Shown here in pieces: positions 35,142 through 47,412 of a stretch of 64,000 bases of DNA. Where the stretch lies: assembly GCA_963675135.1 (NCBI GenBank), contig OY776125.1, positions 65,299,441-65,363,440 on the forward strand, in the 5' to 3' direction. The stretch comes from Galeopsis tetrahit. Lineage: Eukaryota > Streptophyta > Magnoliopsida > Lamiales > Lamiaceae. The first letter of the stretch is position 1, and each line of letters opens with the position of its first letter. The notes below the pieces were generated by a model. That model made no database searches. It was not told the DNA's origin and was given only the letters and a program-made list of their open reading frames with translations. A program made the translations under genes and the position numbers.

Positions 35142-35690
35142 CCGCTGAAGCCTTTCATTTCAAAGCATGCACTATTCGAGTAACACCTTCTTGAGCGTTC
35201 AACCCTAGTTAGGAGTTATGGCCAGTAGTTGTATCGTTTAACGTACGCCGAGGGATACTACACCTTCTAGTGTACTTAGTTCTAGTCTTGTATCGAGTGA
35301 GAGTGAATCATAGATCAGATTAATTCTTTAGACAGTGTTCTTACACTTCAGTCTATTTGCTGATTCAGGCACCTGCCTCGATTGTAGTTTCGGTTTGTAG
35401 AATGTTGAAGTAATTGCTGAGACATTTCACACGACATTTTCGTAACATAGGAACTAAGTTATTGTTTTCGCCGTAAGGCTTAGCATAGGTTTTGTTATTA
35501 ATAAAATCTATGTTAAAAATTATTCCATTGTGTTCGTATTGTGTTTTAGTGTTTTAGACTTCCGCTGTGTACCGTGTTTACTTTTTGTATTCTGTTAGAG
35601 TTAATGCTACACTAATTGTCACAACATTCAGTGTAACATTGTTCTGTTTTATTTCACTTAAACATTAGATTCCCCACGCACACTTTTAGT

Positions 35691-35702
35691 TGGTATCAGA
35701 GC
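35691..35702 (+). other. Primer-binding site of Copia_2
   Basis: TGGTATCAGAGC, two bases after the LTR end, complementary to initiator Met-tRNA. Confidence 0.95.
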
Positions 35703-35763
35703 CGATACCTGATGACACTAGGTTTAGATCCTTGCTTAAAGTGTGTTTTAGTTTATGTTAGCA

Positions 35764-37600
35764 ATGGAAACACATCACATATCCACTGCACTTAGGCCAC
35801 CCGTTTTAGATGGTTCAAATTATGCTTATTGGAATCCTAAGATGCGAATGTACATCAAGTCAATTGATGATCGTGCTTGGAGGAGTGTTCTTACAGGTTG
35901 GGACGCACCAAAGAATCTAGCAGATGTCGATGGTGAAATTCAACTCAAGAAAGAGGTTGATTGGACAGCCGATGAGATAACAACAGCAAGATACAATTCT
36001 AAAGCCTTAAATGCTATCTTTACCTCTGTTGATACCTCTATGTTTAAAATTATATCTAACTGTTCTACTTCTAAGGATGCATGGGACAGGTTTCAAGAGC
36101 ATTGTGAAGGTTCCGATAGTGTTCGAAGGACAAAGCTTCGAATGTTGGGGATAAAGTTTGAGAATCTCCGAATGAGGGAAGATGAAACAATTTCATCCTA
36201 CAACGAAAGGTTAAGTGAGATTATTAATGAATCACATTCTCTTGGTGACCCTATTTCTAATGTTAGAGTAGTTCATAAGATATTAAGGTCTGTTCCTAAA
36301 AGATTTGATGCTAAGATTTGTGCTATTGAAGAGGCAAAAGACACTGATAAGATGAGTCAAAATGAATTAGTGAGCATTCTTAGAACTTATGAAATAAACA
36401 ATAATCAGATTGATGAAGCTAAAGATGATAAGAAAGTTGTTGTTTTTAAAGGAGAGACATCAAACAAATCTGAGATTCAACCCATTATTACTGAGGTTGA
36501 TTCGGATGAAGAATTGATTGATGAATGCCTTAACAATCCTGACAACATTGCCCTTCTTACAAAACATTTTAATAAATTTCTTAAGAAGTCTATGCATAAA
36601 TCTAAAGGAAACATTCAGCCGAAGATCCAAATCAACACCACAACCAGAAAGGAGGAAGAGTCAATTCACACCAAGACCATCAAAGAGTGAAGGTAAACCA
36701 AGGTATGATCCTGAATTTAGAAAATCAGTTCAAAACAATGCATGTTCTGGTTATGGCCATTATGCAAATGAGTGTGCCAATACCAGACTGAAGCAAAAAC
36801 TGAATTTTAGTGCTACCTTGAGTGATGAATCTGATAATGATGATCTTAATGAGTTTAATGAAAATGAAAGTGCTCATTTTGACCAGAATTGATTATAATG
36901 ATTCTTCAGATGATGATCTGGATGATACAGATTCTGATGTTGCACCAGATGTCTTCACATCTACAGTAACATCAAAACAGAGTCACCCAGATTTGAACTG
37001 TTTTAATGGTTTTGTTGATGATATAGGAAAAAGGATTGATGATGAGACATATCAGAAATTGATAGATGATTGGAACTCTTAGAAACTCACTCTAAATTCT
37101 TTGAATAAATTGAATGAGGATCTGAAAGATACAATCACTAAGCTAGAAGTCTTACTTACCAGAAGAGATCTTGAAGTTTGTATATTGAAGGAGAAATTGA
37201 TCACCTCAACTTTAAGTTTCAAAAAATTTTCCAAGAGTGCTTCTGATGTGAATGATGATATAGCTACTGGTAAATCTAATAATTATGGTTTAGGTTATGA
37301 TGGTGAAACTGCTTCTATTTCTGAAAATTTTAGAAAACCTGTGAAATTTGTGAAGGCAAATGTTAACACATCTGATGTAACATCTGCACAAACATATCCT
37401 CACAAGGTTAAAAGGAAGTATATTTGTCATTATTGTCTTAAATATGGTCATATTCGTCCCTTCTGCTTGCAAATGGTTAAAGATATGAAAACTGAGTTTA
37501 TGCTATCCAGAATGTCTTCACATCCTAGGAAACATTATATGAAATCTGCATGGAAACCAAAAGTTACCTGTAATGTTGTTCACACATCCTTGAAAGCATG
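35764..37600 (+). pseudogene. gag of Copia_2
   Basis: I chose METHHISTALR at 35764, matching Copia_1; an ATG nine bases upstream is in frame but not shared. The UBN2-type domain (LDGSNYAYWN, SKDAWDRFQEH) fills the first ~220 residues. An 8-bp deletion at about 36638 shifts the frame, an extra base near 36880 shifts it again, and a TAG at 37080-37082 replaces a Gln. The first zinc knuckle (about 36733-36774) reads NNACSGYGHYANEC, so its first Cys is lost; the second, CHYCLKYGHIRPFC at about 37427-37468, is intact. An acidic stretch and a coiled coil lie between them, as in Copia_1. Confidence 0.9.
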
Positions 37601-40600
37601 TTTACCTGATATATGGTATTTTGATAGTGGTTGTTCTAGACATATGACAGGACAAATAAACTACTTATCTGATTATGTGACCTTAAATGGTGGTAATGCT
37701 ACATATGGTGGTGGATCAAAAGGAAAGATAATAGGAAAAGGAACTTTGAATGTTGAAGGTTTTCCTAAGCTTAAAAACGTTTTGCATGTTGATGGCTTAC
37801 TTGCTAATTTGATTAGTATTAGTCAACTTTGTGATGATAATTTGCATGTAAAATTTGACAAAGAGTCTTGCTATGTTCTTAATGAAGATGATGGTTGTTT
37901 AATGACTGGTACTAGTTCTGCAAATAACTGTTATCTTATTGGAACTAATATATGCAATTTGTCAAAACATGATGAGAATGTCTTATGGCACCAAAGGTTA
38001 GGACATGTAAATTACAGGGCAATGAAGAAACTAATAATATCAGATGCAATCAAAGGACTACCAAAACTGAGTTTCCAGAATACCACTGTATGTGGATCAT
38101 GCCAGAAAGGTAAACATGTAAGAGTGCCGCATACAATGCTGTCACATTGTTCTACACATCGATGCTTTGAATTGTTGCACATGGATTTGATGGGTCGTAT
38201 GGAAACTGAAAGCATTGGAGGTAAAAGATATTTCTTAGTTGTGGTAGATGATTTCTCTAGATATACTTGGATTGAGTTTTTAAGAGATAAATCTGAAACA
38301 TTTGCTGCTTTTAAAGTTCTCTATAAAAGGTTCAAAAATGTGTATAACTTTAAAGTTAGCCGTATTAGAACTGATCATGGTAGGGAATTTGAGAATAACA
38401 TGTTTAATGATTTCTGTGATAAGAAAGGTATCTTGCAAGAATATTCATCTCCTAAAACTCCACAACATAATGGAATTGTTGAAAGAAAGAATAAAACTTT
38501 ACAAGAAATGACAAGAGTCATGCTTTTATCTAAAAGTCTTTCTAAAAGATTTTAGGCTGAAGCATTGAATACAACATGTCATATCATTAATAGAGTTTAT
38601 ATTCGATCTGGTACTAATCAAACACCTTATGAGATTCTGAATGTTAGAAAACCAAGTGTGAAATATTTTCATGTATTTGGTTGTGTGTGTTATATTTTGA
38701 ATGATAGGGATCAACTTTACAAGTTTGATTCTAAAAGTGATAAAGGTTTTTTTTTAGGCTATTCTAGAAATAGTAAAGCTTATAGAGTTTATAACCTAAG
38801 GACTAACACTGTTCAAGAATCTGTTAATGTTGTGTTTGATGATGATAAAGGTCTTACAGATGACAAAGATGAAGAAGATGTATCATAAGTCACTGACAAT
38901 TCTGAGAATACACTGAAACCTGAAAATGCTGCACCAAATGCTAACACATCCGGAGCAACATCTACAGATCAGTCAGTTGTAATCTCACAGAATGATCAGT
39001 ACATTCCCAAAATGAATCCTTCTTCAAGAATAGGGAAAAGTCATCCTTCTGACCAGATCATAGGCGATGCTACAGTTGGAGTGCAAACAAGAGGAAGAAT
39101 AAGATCTAATAAGGTAGATGTGGTAAGAACAATATGCATGTCTTCTATTTGTAATGTTGTGAATGAAGAGTGTTACTATTCTGAAATTGAACCTAAAAAT
39201 GTGAATGAAGCATTAATTGATGAAAATTGGATAAATGCTATGCATGAGGAACTTAATTAGTTTGAAAGAAATGAAGTATGGACACTTGTTCCAAGACCTA
39301 GTCATACTAATGTCATTGGAACAAAGTGGATTTATAAGAATAAAACTAATGAGTCTGGAAACATTGTTAGGAACAAAGCTAGGTTAGTTGCACAAGGTTA
39401 CACCCAAATTGAAGGTGTTGATTTTGATGAAACTTTTGCACCCGTTGCTAGGATAGAATCTATTAGATTATTGCTAGAAATTGCATGTTTTATTGACATT
39501 AAACTTCATCAAATGGATGTAAAAGCTGCATTTCTAAATGTCATATTGAATGAAGAAGCATATGTAGAGCAGCCTAAAGGTTTTGAAGATCCACAATACC
39601 CGGATCATGTGTACAAACTAAAGAAAGCACTGTATGGTCTAAAACAAGCTCTTAGAGCATGGTATGGTAGGCTTACAGACTTTCTTTTAGAGTATGGATT
39701 TATTAGAGGAGAAGCCGATAGGACTTTGTTTATTAAGCACACTGGAGAAGATTTACTTATTGCTCAAATATATGTTGATGACATTGTGTTTGGTTCAACC
39801 TGTGATAAAATGCTGAACAAATTTGTTGAAGCAATGACAACAACAATTGAGATGAGTATGGTTGGAGACTTGAATTATTTTTTAGGTCTTCAAATCAAGC
39901 AATGTAAGGATGGTATTTTCTTCTCTCAAGGTAAGTATGTTAAAACTTGGTCAAACGGTTTGGTCTTGAAAGCTCAAAAGTAATGAAAACTCCTATGGGT
40001 TCTACTTTGAAACTTTTCAAAGACAATGGTGGAAAGGATGTTGATCCAACATTGTATTGATCCATGATAGGTAGTTTACTTTATCTAACCTCTAGTAGAC
40101 CTGACATTATGTACAGTGTGTGTGTTTGTGCTAGGTACCAAACTAATCCAAATGAATCTCACCTGAATGCAGTGAAAATGATTATCAAATATGTTTCAGG
40201 TACAAGTGAACTAGGGATATGGTACACTAAGGACACCAACAACACGTTGATTGGATACAGTGATGCGGATTGGGCTGGAGATATAGATGACAGAAAGAGT
40301 ACGAGTGGAGGATGTTTTTACATGGGATACAATCTTGTGTCTTGGCATAGCAAGAAACAAAATTATGTTTCTCAATCCACTGCCGAGTCTGAATACATAG
40401 CTACAGGAAGTTGTTGCACACAACTATTGTGGTTGAGTAAGATATTTCATGACTATGGAATTGAAAATAATATCCTCACAATTTTCTGTGATAACACAAG
40501 TGCTATAAAAATATCTAAGAATCCGGTACAACACTCACTCACTGAGCACATTAGCATTAGACATCATTTTATGAGAGATTTAGTGGAGAAGAACATAGTT

Positions 40601-40711
40601 AAGTTGGAATATGTGCCTACTGAAAATCAAAATGCTGATATTTTTACTAAGGCTCTTGACCTTGAGAGATTCTCATTTTTGAGGAAATCTCTTGGTATGT
40701 GTAATATCTGA
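37601..40711 (+). pseudogene. pol of Copia_2 (PR-IN-RT-RH)
   Basis: Protease WYFDSGCSRHMT near 37615; pre-integrase HQRLGH near 37989; integrase core DDFSRYTW near 38248 with a downstream Asp (RTDHGREF, 38370) and Glu (IVERKNKT, 38478); RT with MDVKAAFLN and YVDD at 39771-39782; RNase H with GYSDADWAGD near 40255, ending at 40711. Stops: TAG 38553 (Trp in Copia_1), TAA 38886 (Gln), TAG 39258 (Gln), TGA 40058 (Arg expected). A one-base loss near 39945 shifts the frame between RT and RNase H. All four stops are explained by C-to-T or G-to-A changes. Confidence 0.92.
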
Positions 40712-41640
40712 ATAATTCTTGAGAGGATGTTGTCACAAATGCGGTAGCATTTGAGACAACACCCTAAGGTGGTATAGTTATTATAGATTTGATTTATTTC
40801 TTATTTTCGTTGAATAATTCCTTTGTAAAATATTCTTGAATCTGAAATTTGTTTGTGCAAAAATAGGCATGTACTACACCTCTCAAAAGCTTGAAAAATT
40901 GATAATGTTACAACATACTAAAAGATGTACCAATTCACTGAGTAACTATGGAGCACAGAGTTCGCTACTACGATGCCTTCTTTTCAAAAGGTAAATTTTG
41001 GTAAAAACATCAAGAGGTTCGTAATCCATTAAGTAAGTATGGGGCACAGCGCTACTACGATGTACTCCACAGGAACAATGGATCAATACGAATTAGATGC
41101 TGTAGCACAAAAAGAAGAAAAGCAATGAAAAGAAAAATGTTGAAAAAAATGGGCTACATTGAATAGGTAAAACCTGTGAAAAACCAATGTTGAGGTGTAT
41201 GTCAAATCCTTGAGCACAACATTACATGATTCGATTATATTTTTATAAGTTGTAATTATTTAATTAATTGTGGGAATTTATTTTATTTATTTTTAATTAT
41301 ACTAACCACGTTCTTTTATTATTTCAGATTATTACTCATTTTATTTTAATTAATTCTAGAACTTTCTTAATTTAATTGAATAGGATTTTACCCCACTAAC
41401 TCACCCATGGTTTTACTTGTGGCTGAAGTTGTGGAGCATTATCGAAATCTTCTGGAATATTTCTTAGTTTAATTCACGCATAACTTCCAAGTGCTAGTTC
41501 TCTCTATAAATACTCCCATTAATTGATTTTCTAAGCTTTGTAATTTAAGTGAGTAAGTTGAGTATTGTTTTTACAGATTAATTATAAGCCATTGTGTGTG
41601 TCTCGATCTCTGTGTTGATCTTTTCAGATTCTTGAGTTAA
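40712..41640 (+). other. Copia_2 spacer with twin motif
   Basis: Non-coding. Carries the motif pair at 40948-40975 and 41039-41062 (core GCTACTACGATG), reverse-complementary in coordinates but same sense as in Copia_1; the second copy has lost about four bases. The pair is thus conserved between two diverged subfamilies. Confidence 0.7.
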
Positions 41641-43971
41641 ATGGCTGGCAAAAGAGAAACCAACCCACAAAATTCAAACTCACCGAACTCAAACCCACAA
41701 CCGTCATCTCCATCTCTCTCAAACCTTCACACTCTAGCTTCCATGGCTGCTTCGCACGAGAATTCACCCCCAACTGCCGCAACCGTCATACCCATTCCAT
41801 CTACTCCGACAACAATTCACAATTCACTTGGAGCCTCACTCTCCGAACTGAACTAGGCGGTTGAGAATTTTTCTCAATCGATGAGGTCTGCAAACTCACC
41901 CGTCCTCACGATTGGAGATATGTCCATAGATATCTCACACTACTTGCGCACCTAAGAAGTCATCACAACTGCACCTTCTTCATCCACAGCTGAAAAGGCT
42001 CAAAATCTGATCCCTAATGTTGAAACAGAGGCCCCGACTGCTGCCTCTATGGGGGAGACCGAGAAGGAGATTGAAGAATCCCCTGTTGCTAAGTCAAAGG
42101 AGCTGTCGAATGCGGAGACATCCGACAGTGAGGACGCTCAGATGGAGGATGCTGAAGCTCTCGAAAAATTGGCTGAAACTGACTCTGATATCTCGAAGTC
42201 GGACTATGAACCGATTCCTTTCAAGAGGAATGCCGAAAAAGGGAACAGAAAAAGGAGCCCAGTTCCAAGGAGACGATCAAACCGAGTTTTCACTCGAGTT
42301 GATTATTCAGACTCTTTGAGGAAGAAGAAGAAGAAGCTAGGTAGTGATATTGTTGAACCAATTCAGGTATTTTCTGAATCTGAAGAAGACCAGGTGGTGA
42401 TTGAAAAGCCAACAAAGAAGAAGGCTGATCTAAAAGGGAAGGGAAAGGAAAAGGTTGATGCTATTCGGACTATGCCTGAAGAACCAGAAGCTGATTCTGA
42501 TTCTGAAATTGAGGTTTGTCTCAAGGAAATTCAGCAAGCCCTGAAGAAGAATGCTGCCTCACATGCTGAATCAAGTGCTCCATCACCAGAACCTGATGAT
42601 GGAGATGATTCGAGCAGTGCTGCTTCTGACAAAAGCTCTGGAAAGGAAGCTGAATCCAGTTCTGAGGAGGACAAAGAATCAAGCTCTGAAGGAGGAGATT
42701 CTGAGGAAGGTAATTCTGAACCTGATGATTCTGATATTGATGGTTTGGTTGATAAAATTACTAGGCTGTCTAGGAGAAAACTGTTGATGGAAAGGAGAAT
42801 TCATATTTCTGATTTTGAGAGTAAGAATTTGATTCAATTCTTAGAGGATAGAAAGTTGATGACAGCTCTGACTTTGTGTGATACTTTTGTGTCTGATTGG
42901 GTGTATGAATTTTATGCTTGCTTGAGGAAGAGTAATGGTAGGAGGAGTTCCCGTTAGTATGGGAATGTACAGTTTAGGGGGAGTACAATTCCATTTACCC
43001 CAGAGTTGATTAATGACTTTTTAGCCATAGAACCAGTACTTGATGATGATGAACCTGATTTGGATGTTGTTACTGTTTCTATGACTGGTGGTTTATTGAC
43101 TAAGTGGAAAAATGGAATGCTGGCTAAGGACCTTACATCTCTTTACTCTGTATTGCATAAGCTGATTGTCTATAATTGGATACCCTCTACCAACTCAACC
43201 AAAGTGACTAAGGATCAAGCAATCTTGCTTTATAGGATAGTGTTTTTGAAGAAGTTTAATTTGGGATTGACTATTTTCCACCACATGATGAAGTTTAGTG
43301 GTGACATTTCTGATAAAGGCAACCTTCCATACCCTGTACTTATATGCCCATATCTGAAGTTGCATGGTTTTACTCCTAAGAAGACAGAAGTTCTTAGAGG
43401 AAAGGTTCCTTTATACACCATTTCACCTGCTTTGCTCATTGGTGAAAGAGTGAAAGATCTGCCCCTGCACAATCCTGGAAGTTCTTCTCAAAGACCAGCT
43501 CCTGCTCAACCTCAACCTCAACCTCAATCCAGACCAGCACAGAGAACTGAACGGAGACTAGCTGCACCTAATGCTGCACAAGATGCTGAGAACCTTGTTG
43601 GTAATTCTGACACCACATTCTCTGTTCCCAAATCTTTTATATTATTGCAGTTACAACACTTACAGGACCAGATTGATGAGCTCCAATTCAACAAAGATAA
43701 GTGGACCAGGCTACTTTCCACTACAACAGGGGGAGTACCACCTTCCACTTCAGCTAGAGCTCCTGGAGTTGTTATTGAAGAACTGGATCCTGAAGCTGGA
43801 GGTGTACTTGATGCTGATGCTGTAGAGAATGGAGGAACTACTACTGCTAACAATGTTGTTGCACTATTTTCTTCAACTTGTTACATTGAGGAACTAGAGG
43901 TTGATGAAGACAAGTTTGCAGATGCTGCTGAAGATGATGAGGATATGGACATCCTCTATGGTGATATCTAG
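41641..43971 (+). pseudogene. Extra (env-position) ORF of Copia_2
   Basis: One frame of 777 codons beginning MAGKRETNPQNSNSPNS at 41641 and ending at TAG 43969-43971, interrupted by TAG 41854, TAA 41953 and TAG 42955 (Gln, unknown, and Trp by comparison with Copia_1). Low-complexity Asn/Ser/Pro N-terminus; acidic, serine-rich middle with basic clusters (PRRRSNRVF, LRKKKKK, KGKGKEK); globular part at about 42790-43400 (WVYEFYACLRKS, FRGSTIPFTPELINDF, SLYSVLHKLIVYNWIPST) resembling the domain annotated as putative plant transposon protein; Gln/Pro-rich linker; coiled QHLQDQIDELQF; acidic tail. No signal peptide or membrane segment seen, so env-like refers to position only. Biochemical role unknown; nuclear or nucleic-acid-related function is only a guess from the basic clusters. 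Confidence 0.8.
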
Positions 43972-44827
43972 AACAGATGATGCAAGACAGGGGGAGTACT
44001 GAAGTACAGATGGCACACGTGCAGGACCTTGATGCTGCTGCTATTGTTATAGCAATTCATGCCATTTTCAGTCCTACTTTTGTTTTTGTTATTCTGTTAT
44101 ATTTAAGTTAAATTCTGTTTATTCTGATACAATATTTATTATTTCTAGCTGATAGGATGTTTATATTTATCTTGCTTAAATTAGTTTGCATTAATGATAT
44201 TTGATTACTGCTTCTTGCTTAATTTGTTTTCTTATCATTAAATGTTTACTGCATGATGAATATACCATGTTTATTTGTTCATTCTGTTTAGTTTGTTTTC
44301 TGTTTAACTCTGATCTATGTCCTACATGCTTAAAACTGTTTGCATTAAAATATATTCTTAATTTTCTTACTGCTTTAAAAGGCTTAAAATTGTTTGCTCT
44401 AAAGAATAAAATTTTAATTGCCTACTGCATAAGGATTAGTCATGTTAAACTTTTTATTTGCTTTTTCTCTGATTATTCTGTTTAGTCTTTGTTCTGATTT
44501 TTGTTTTTTTTTAGTCTTACATAAGTCTTAGAATTAATCTGGTATATACTCTTATGCTCTGATTTAATCTTTGATTTTTGTAAAGTTATATGTTTTTTAA
44601 ACAAGTGTACTGTTTATACTTGTTTTGGTTTTGAATAAGATTACTTTGATCTTATGGCACGGATCTTAGTAAAATTATTCTTGATCTCTTTTTGATTTGA
44701 TCCAACGGTTACAACAGGTATTGTCTTGACTAGTATTTAGACTTGATGTCAACCTCACCTAAATACATAATACTGAGTATGTATATAAATATATGTGCAT
44801 CAGGTGTGTTGTAGTCGAAAGGTCAAA
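43972..44827 (+). other. Copia_2 spacer with second PPT-like run
   Basis: Non-coding T-rich stretch. AAGACAGGGGGAGTA lies near 43984 just after the extra ORF, matching the equivalent run in Copia_1. Small diverged repeats of CTGCTTAAA and TTGTTTTCTG types are present. No gene. Confidence 0.6.
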
Positions 44828-44838
44828 TTGGGGGAGAT
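44828..44838 (+). other. Polypurine tract of Copia_2
   Basis: TTGGGGGAGAT immediately precedes the TGTAGATG start of the 3' LTR. Confidence 0.9.
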
Positions 44839-45711
44839 TGTAGATGTTGTTAACTCTTAAATGCTTTAACATTATCAACAACATCTTAATTTGACCTTCC
44901 TTGATTTATTCTAAGTCCTTTCTATAATGTTACATTAAATGTTGGACTAAATGATCTCACATTCATGTACGATTCTAGAAGCTTCTACAAGAGTCTGGAA
45001 CCTGGAAAATTCCAGAATGTTGGAGAACGTGATAGAAGAGTTTGGAGCAGTTTAGAACGACCTGGAAGATGGAAGAAGGATCTAGAAAGACCATGGAAGT
45101 TGAGGTCCTAAAAAATAGGATCTCATAATGGAAGGATCTAGAATTCGGCTATTGCTCTATAATACCGCTGAAGCCTTTCATTTCAAAGCATGCACTATTC
45201 GAGTAACACCTTCTTGAGCGTTCAACCCTAGTTAGGAGTTATGGCCAGTAGTTGTATCGTTTAACGTACGCCGAGGGATACCACACCTTCTAGTGTACTT
45301 AGTTCTAGTCTTGTATCGAGTGAGAGTGAATCATAGATCAGATTAGTTCTTTAGACAGTGTTTTTACACTTCAGTCTATTTGCGGATTCAGGCACCTGCC
45401 TCGATTGTAGTTTCAGTTTGTGGAATGTTGAAGTTATTGTTGAGACATTTCACATGACATTTTCGTAACTTAGGAACTAAGTTATTATTTTCGCCGTAAG
45501 GCTTAGCATAGGTTTTGTTATTAATAAAATCTATGTTAAAAATTATTTCATTGTGTTCGTATTGTGTTTTAGTGTTTTAGACTTCCGCTGTGTACTGTGT
45601 TTACTTTTTGTATTCTGTTAGAGTTAATGCTACACTAATTGTCACAACATTCAGTGTAACATTGTTCTGTTTTATTTCACTTAAACACTAGATACCCCAC
45701 GCACACTTTCA
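44839..45711 (+). repeat. 3' LTR of Copia_2 (873 bp)
   Basis: Ends in canonical CA. Heat-shock-like elements are conserved at 44973-44985 and 45010-45027. The TATA region has lost one A compared with the 5' LTR. Confidence 0.95.
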
Positions 45712-45716
45712 ATGTA

Positions 45717-46308
45717 GCATATATATATATTATTATTTATACAATGGGTATATATACATAGTAAAAAATAAATAAAAAATTTGGGGTACATGTGTTTCTG
45801 GTTATATATAATGTCCGCCCCTGGTTACACGAGAATTATGGAAAACTATCTTGACTTTTTCTACTTTTATTTTATTTCTTTTATCCTTTATAAATTTTGA
45901 CTCTAAAACTAAATCAAAATAACGTAATATTTTAGAACAGTAATCAAAGTCATACTCCAAATTCACCGAACAGAAGGCCTAATAGAACAAAACATAATTC
46001 GACCCATAACAAATTATGATAATTATCCAAATTTGCAAACTAACTCGATCATGAGCATTATGCTACAATATAACTAATATAATATCTTGATAAATACCAT
46101 CCAATAACATGAAACGCACACTGTTTTACAAATCTGCTCGTAAAAATGTTGGAATGAAAATGTTTACAAAATTCTGTTTAATTGTTAATAAAACATTCAA
46201 TGACTAACGCAGTAATACTCAAAATTCACGTTTAACCAACATTTGCATGTTTTCTTCAAATAAAGGGATTTTATGCAGAACACATAATACATAATATATA
46301 TATATATA
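45717..46308. other. Non-coding interval
   Basis: AT-rich flank of Copia_2; no gene or complete repeat recognised. Confidence 0.55.
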
Positions 46309-46358
46309 CGGGAATGATATATATATATATATACGGGAATGATATATATATATATATA
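46309..46358. repeat. 25-bp tandem copies of the MITE end
   Basis: CGGGAATGAT plus an AT run occurs at 46309, 46334 and 46359 with an exact 25-bp period; the third is the true end of the MITE that follows. Confidence 0.88.
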
Positions 46359-47008
46359 CGGGAATGATATAATGCCCATCGGTGGGCACCGGGCATGCCA
46401 CATCATTATATTATTTAATTTTAGACTATATATTTATATGGTATATTTTTCATAAAAATAGAAATACAATCTTTCCTTATCATTTATCGTATATTAAATT
46501 ATATTTACACGTGAATAGGAATAAAATCTTTATATTCAACAAATGCAAAAAATAAAATAAAAATGCAAAACACATCTAAGTAATCTCAATAAAACAAAAA
46601 TCTTGTAATAATCACAAGTTAGAACAGAAACAAGTGACGATGGTGATCACTTAATAATACGCTCATTCAAATTCATCACAAATTGTGATTTGAGAAATAT
46701 TTTTTTAGTGAATATTTGCTCATTTATATATTATTAATGACATTAATAAATATTATTAAGTGGTCACCATCGTCACTTGTTAGAGTAGTCTTTTGAGGAT
46801 TAATGACATACGTGTTTTGCGTATTTTTTTTGTATTTGTTGAATATAAAGATTTTAATCCTATTCACATGTAAATATAATTTAATATAAGGAAAGATTGT
46901 ATTCCTATTTTTATGAAAAATATACCATATAAATATATAGTCTAAAATTAAATAATATAATGTGGGCATAAAAAACAGTGCCCACCGTTGGGAATTATAT
47001 CATTCCCG
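46359..47008. mobile_element. Fold-back MITE (MULE-like), 650 bp
   Basis: Starts CGGGAATGATATAA and ends TTATATCATTCCCG. The arms are long: 46359-~46660 and ~46735-47008 are inverted copies with few differences, leaving a ~75-bp loop. AT-repeat flanks on both sides could hide a 9-bp duplication. Long terminal inverted repeats favour a Mutator-like origin. Non-coding. Confidence 0.8.
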
Positions 47009-47181
47009 TATATATATAAATTTTAATTTAATCAATTAAAATAAGAAAACATACCGTAGAAATGACCACGACGAAGAGTAGAGCAAGAAACCGTAAAAAT
47101 TGAGCTCGATTAGTTGCTTTGGCGTCGACTGGAACTCGAGGGGGAGGGTTTCACGTCTGTGACTCTGTGAGGAAGAAGGTC

Positions 47182-47215
<34 letters not shown>

Positions 47216-47412
47216 CATTGGCCGTGGGTTTTACTAAGGCCCACTAACCCTCAATAATTTTAATTGACATTTCACAATTAGCAAGGGCCCACTCCCTTGG
47301 AAAATTTCAAATTTAAATTCCCCTGCCAATATTCTCGAGAATGGCAAGGGATTTAGTTCCCCTAGGCATTTAGCTAGGGTTTTTTCTTCCCTAGGTATTT
47401 TCCCTTGCCCAT
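47009..47412. other. Non-coding interval
   Basis: Contains a (TA)n run at about 47187-47212 and a segment with repeated CCCTTGCC/GGCAAGGG words (47280-47412), probably the 3' flank of the Harbinger-type ORF. No gene. Confidence 0.5.

Larger units (their letters stand above)
34815..35688 (+). repeat. 5' LTR of Copia_2 (874 bp)
   Basis: Starts TGTAGATGTTG and ends CACACTTTTA; the usual terminal CA is TA here, by comparison with the 3' LTR. Contains heat-shock-like elements, a TATAAATA box at 35134-35141 and an AATAAAATC polyadenylation-type signal near 35500. Confidence 0.95.
34815..45711 (+). mobile_element. Copia_2: complete LTR-to-LTR SIRE-type insertion
   Basis: 10,897 bp flanked by a perfect 5-bp duplication ATGTA (34810-34814 and 45712-45716). 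Order: 5' LTR, PBS, gag, PR-IN-RT-RH, spacer with twin motif, extra ORF, PPT, 3' LTR. Same family as Copia_1 but a distinct LTR subfamily. The two LTRs differ at roughly 25-30 positions of ~873 (~3%). gag-pol carries three frameshifts and at least five nonsense codons; the extra ORF has three nonsense codons. Structure is complete but coding capacity is lost. Confidence 0.95.

Noticed and set aside
46197..46406. Tyr/Ile-repeat open frames
   Set aside because: They are translations of the AT-rich 25-bp repeats, not proteins.
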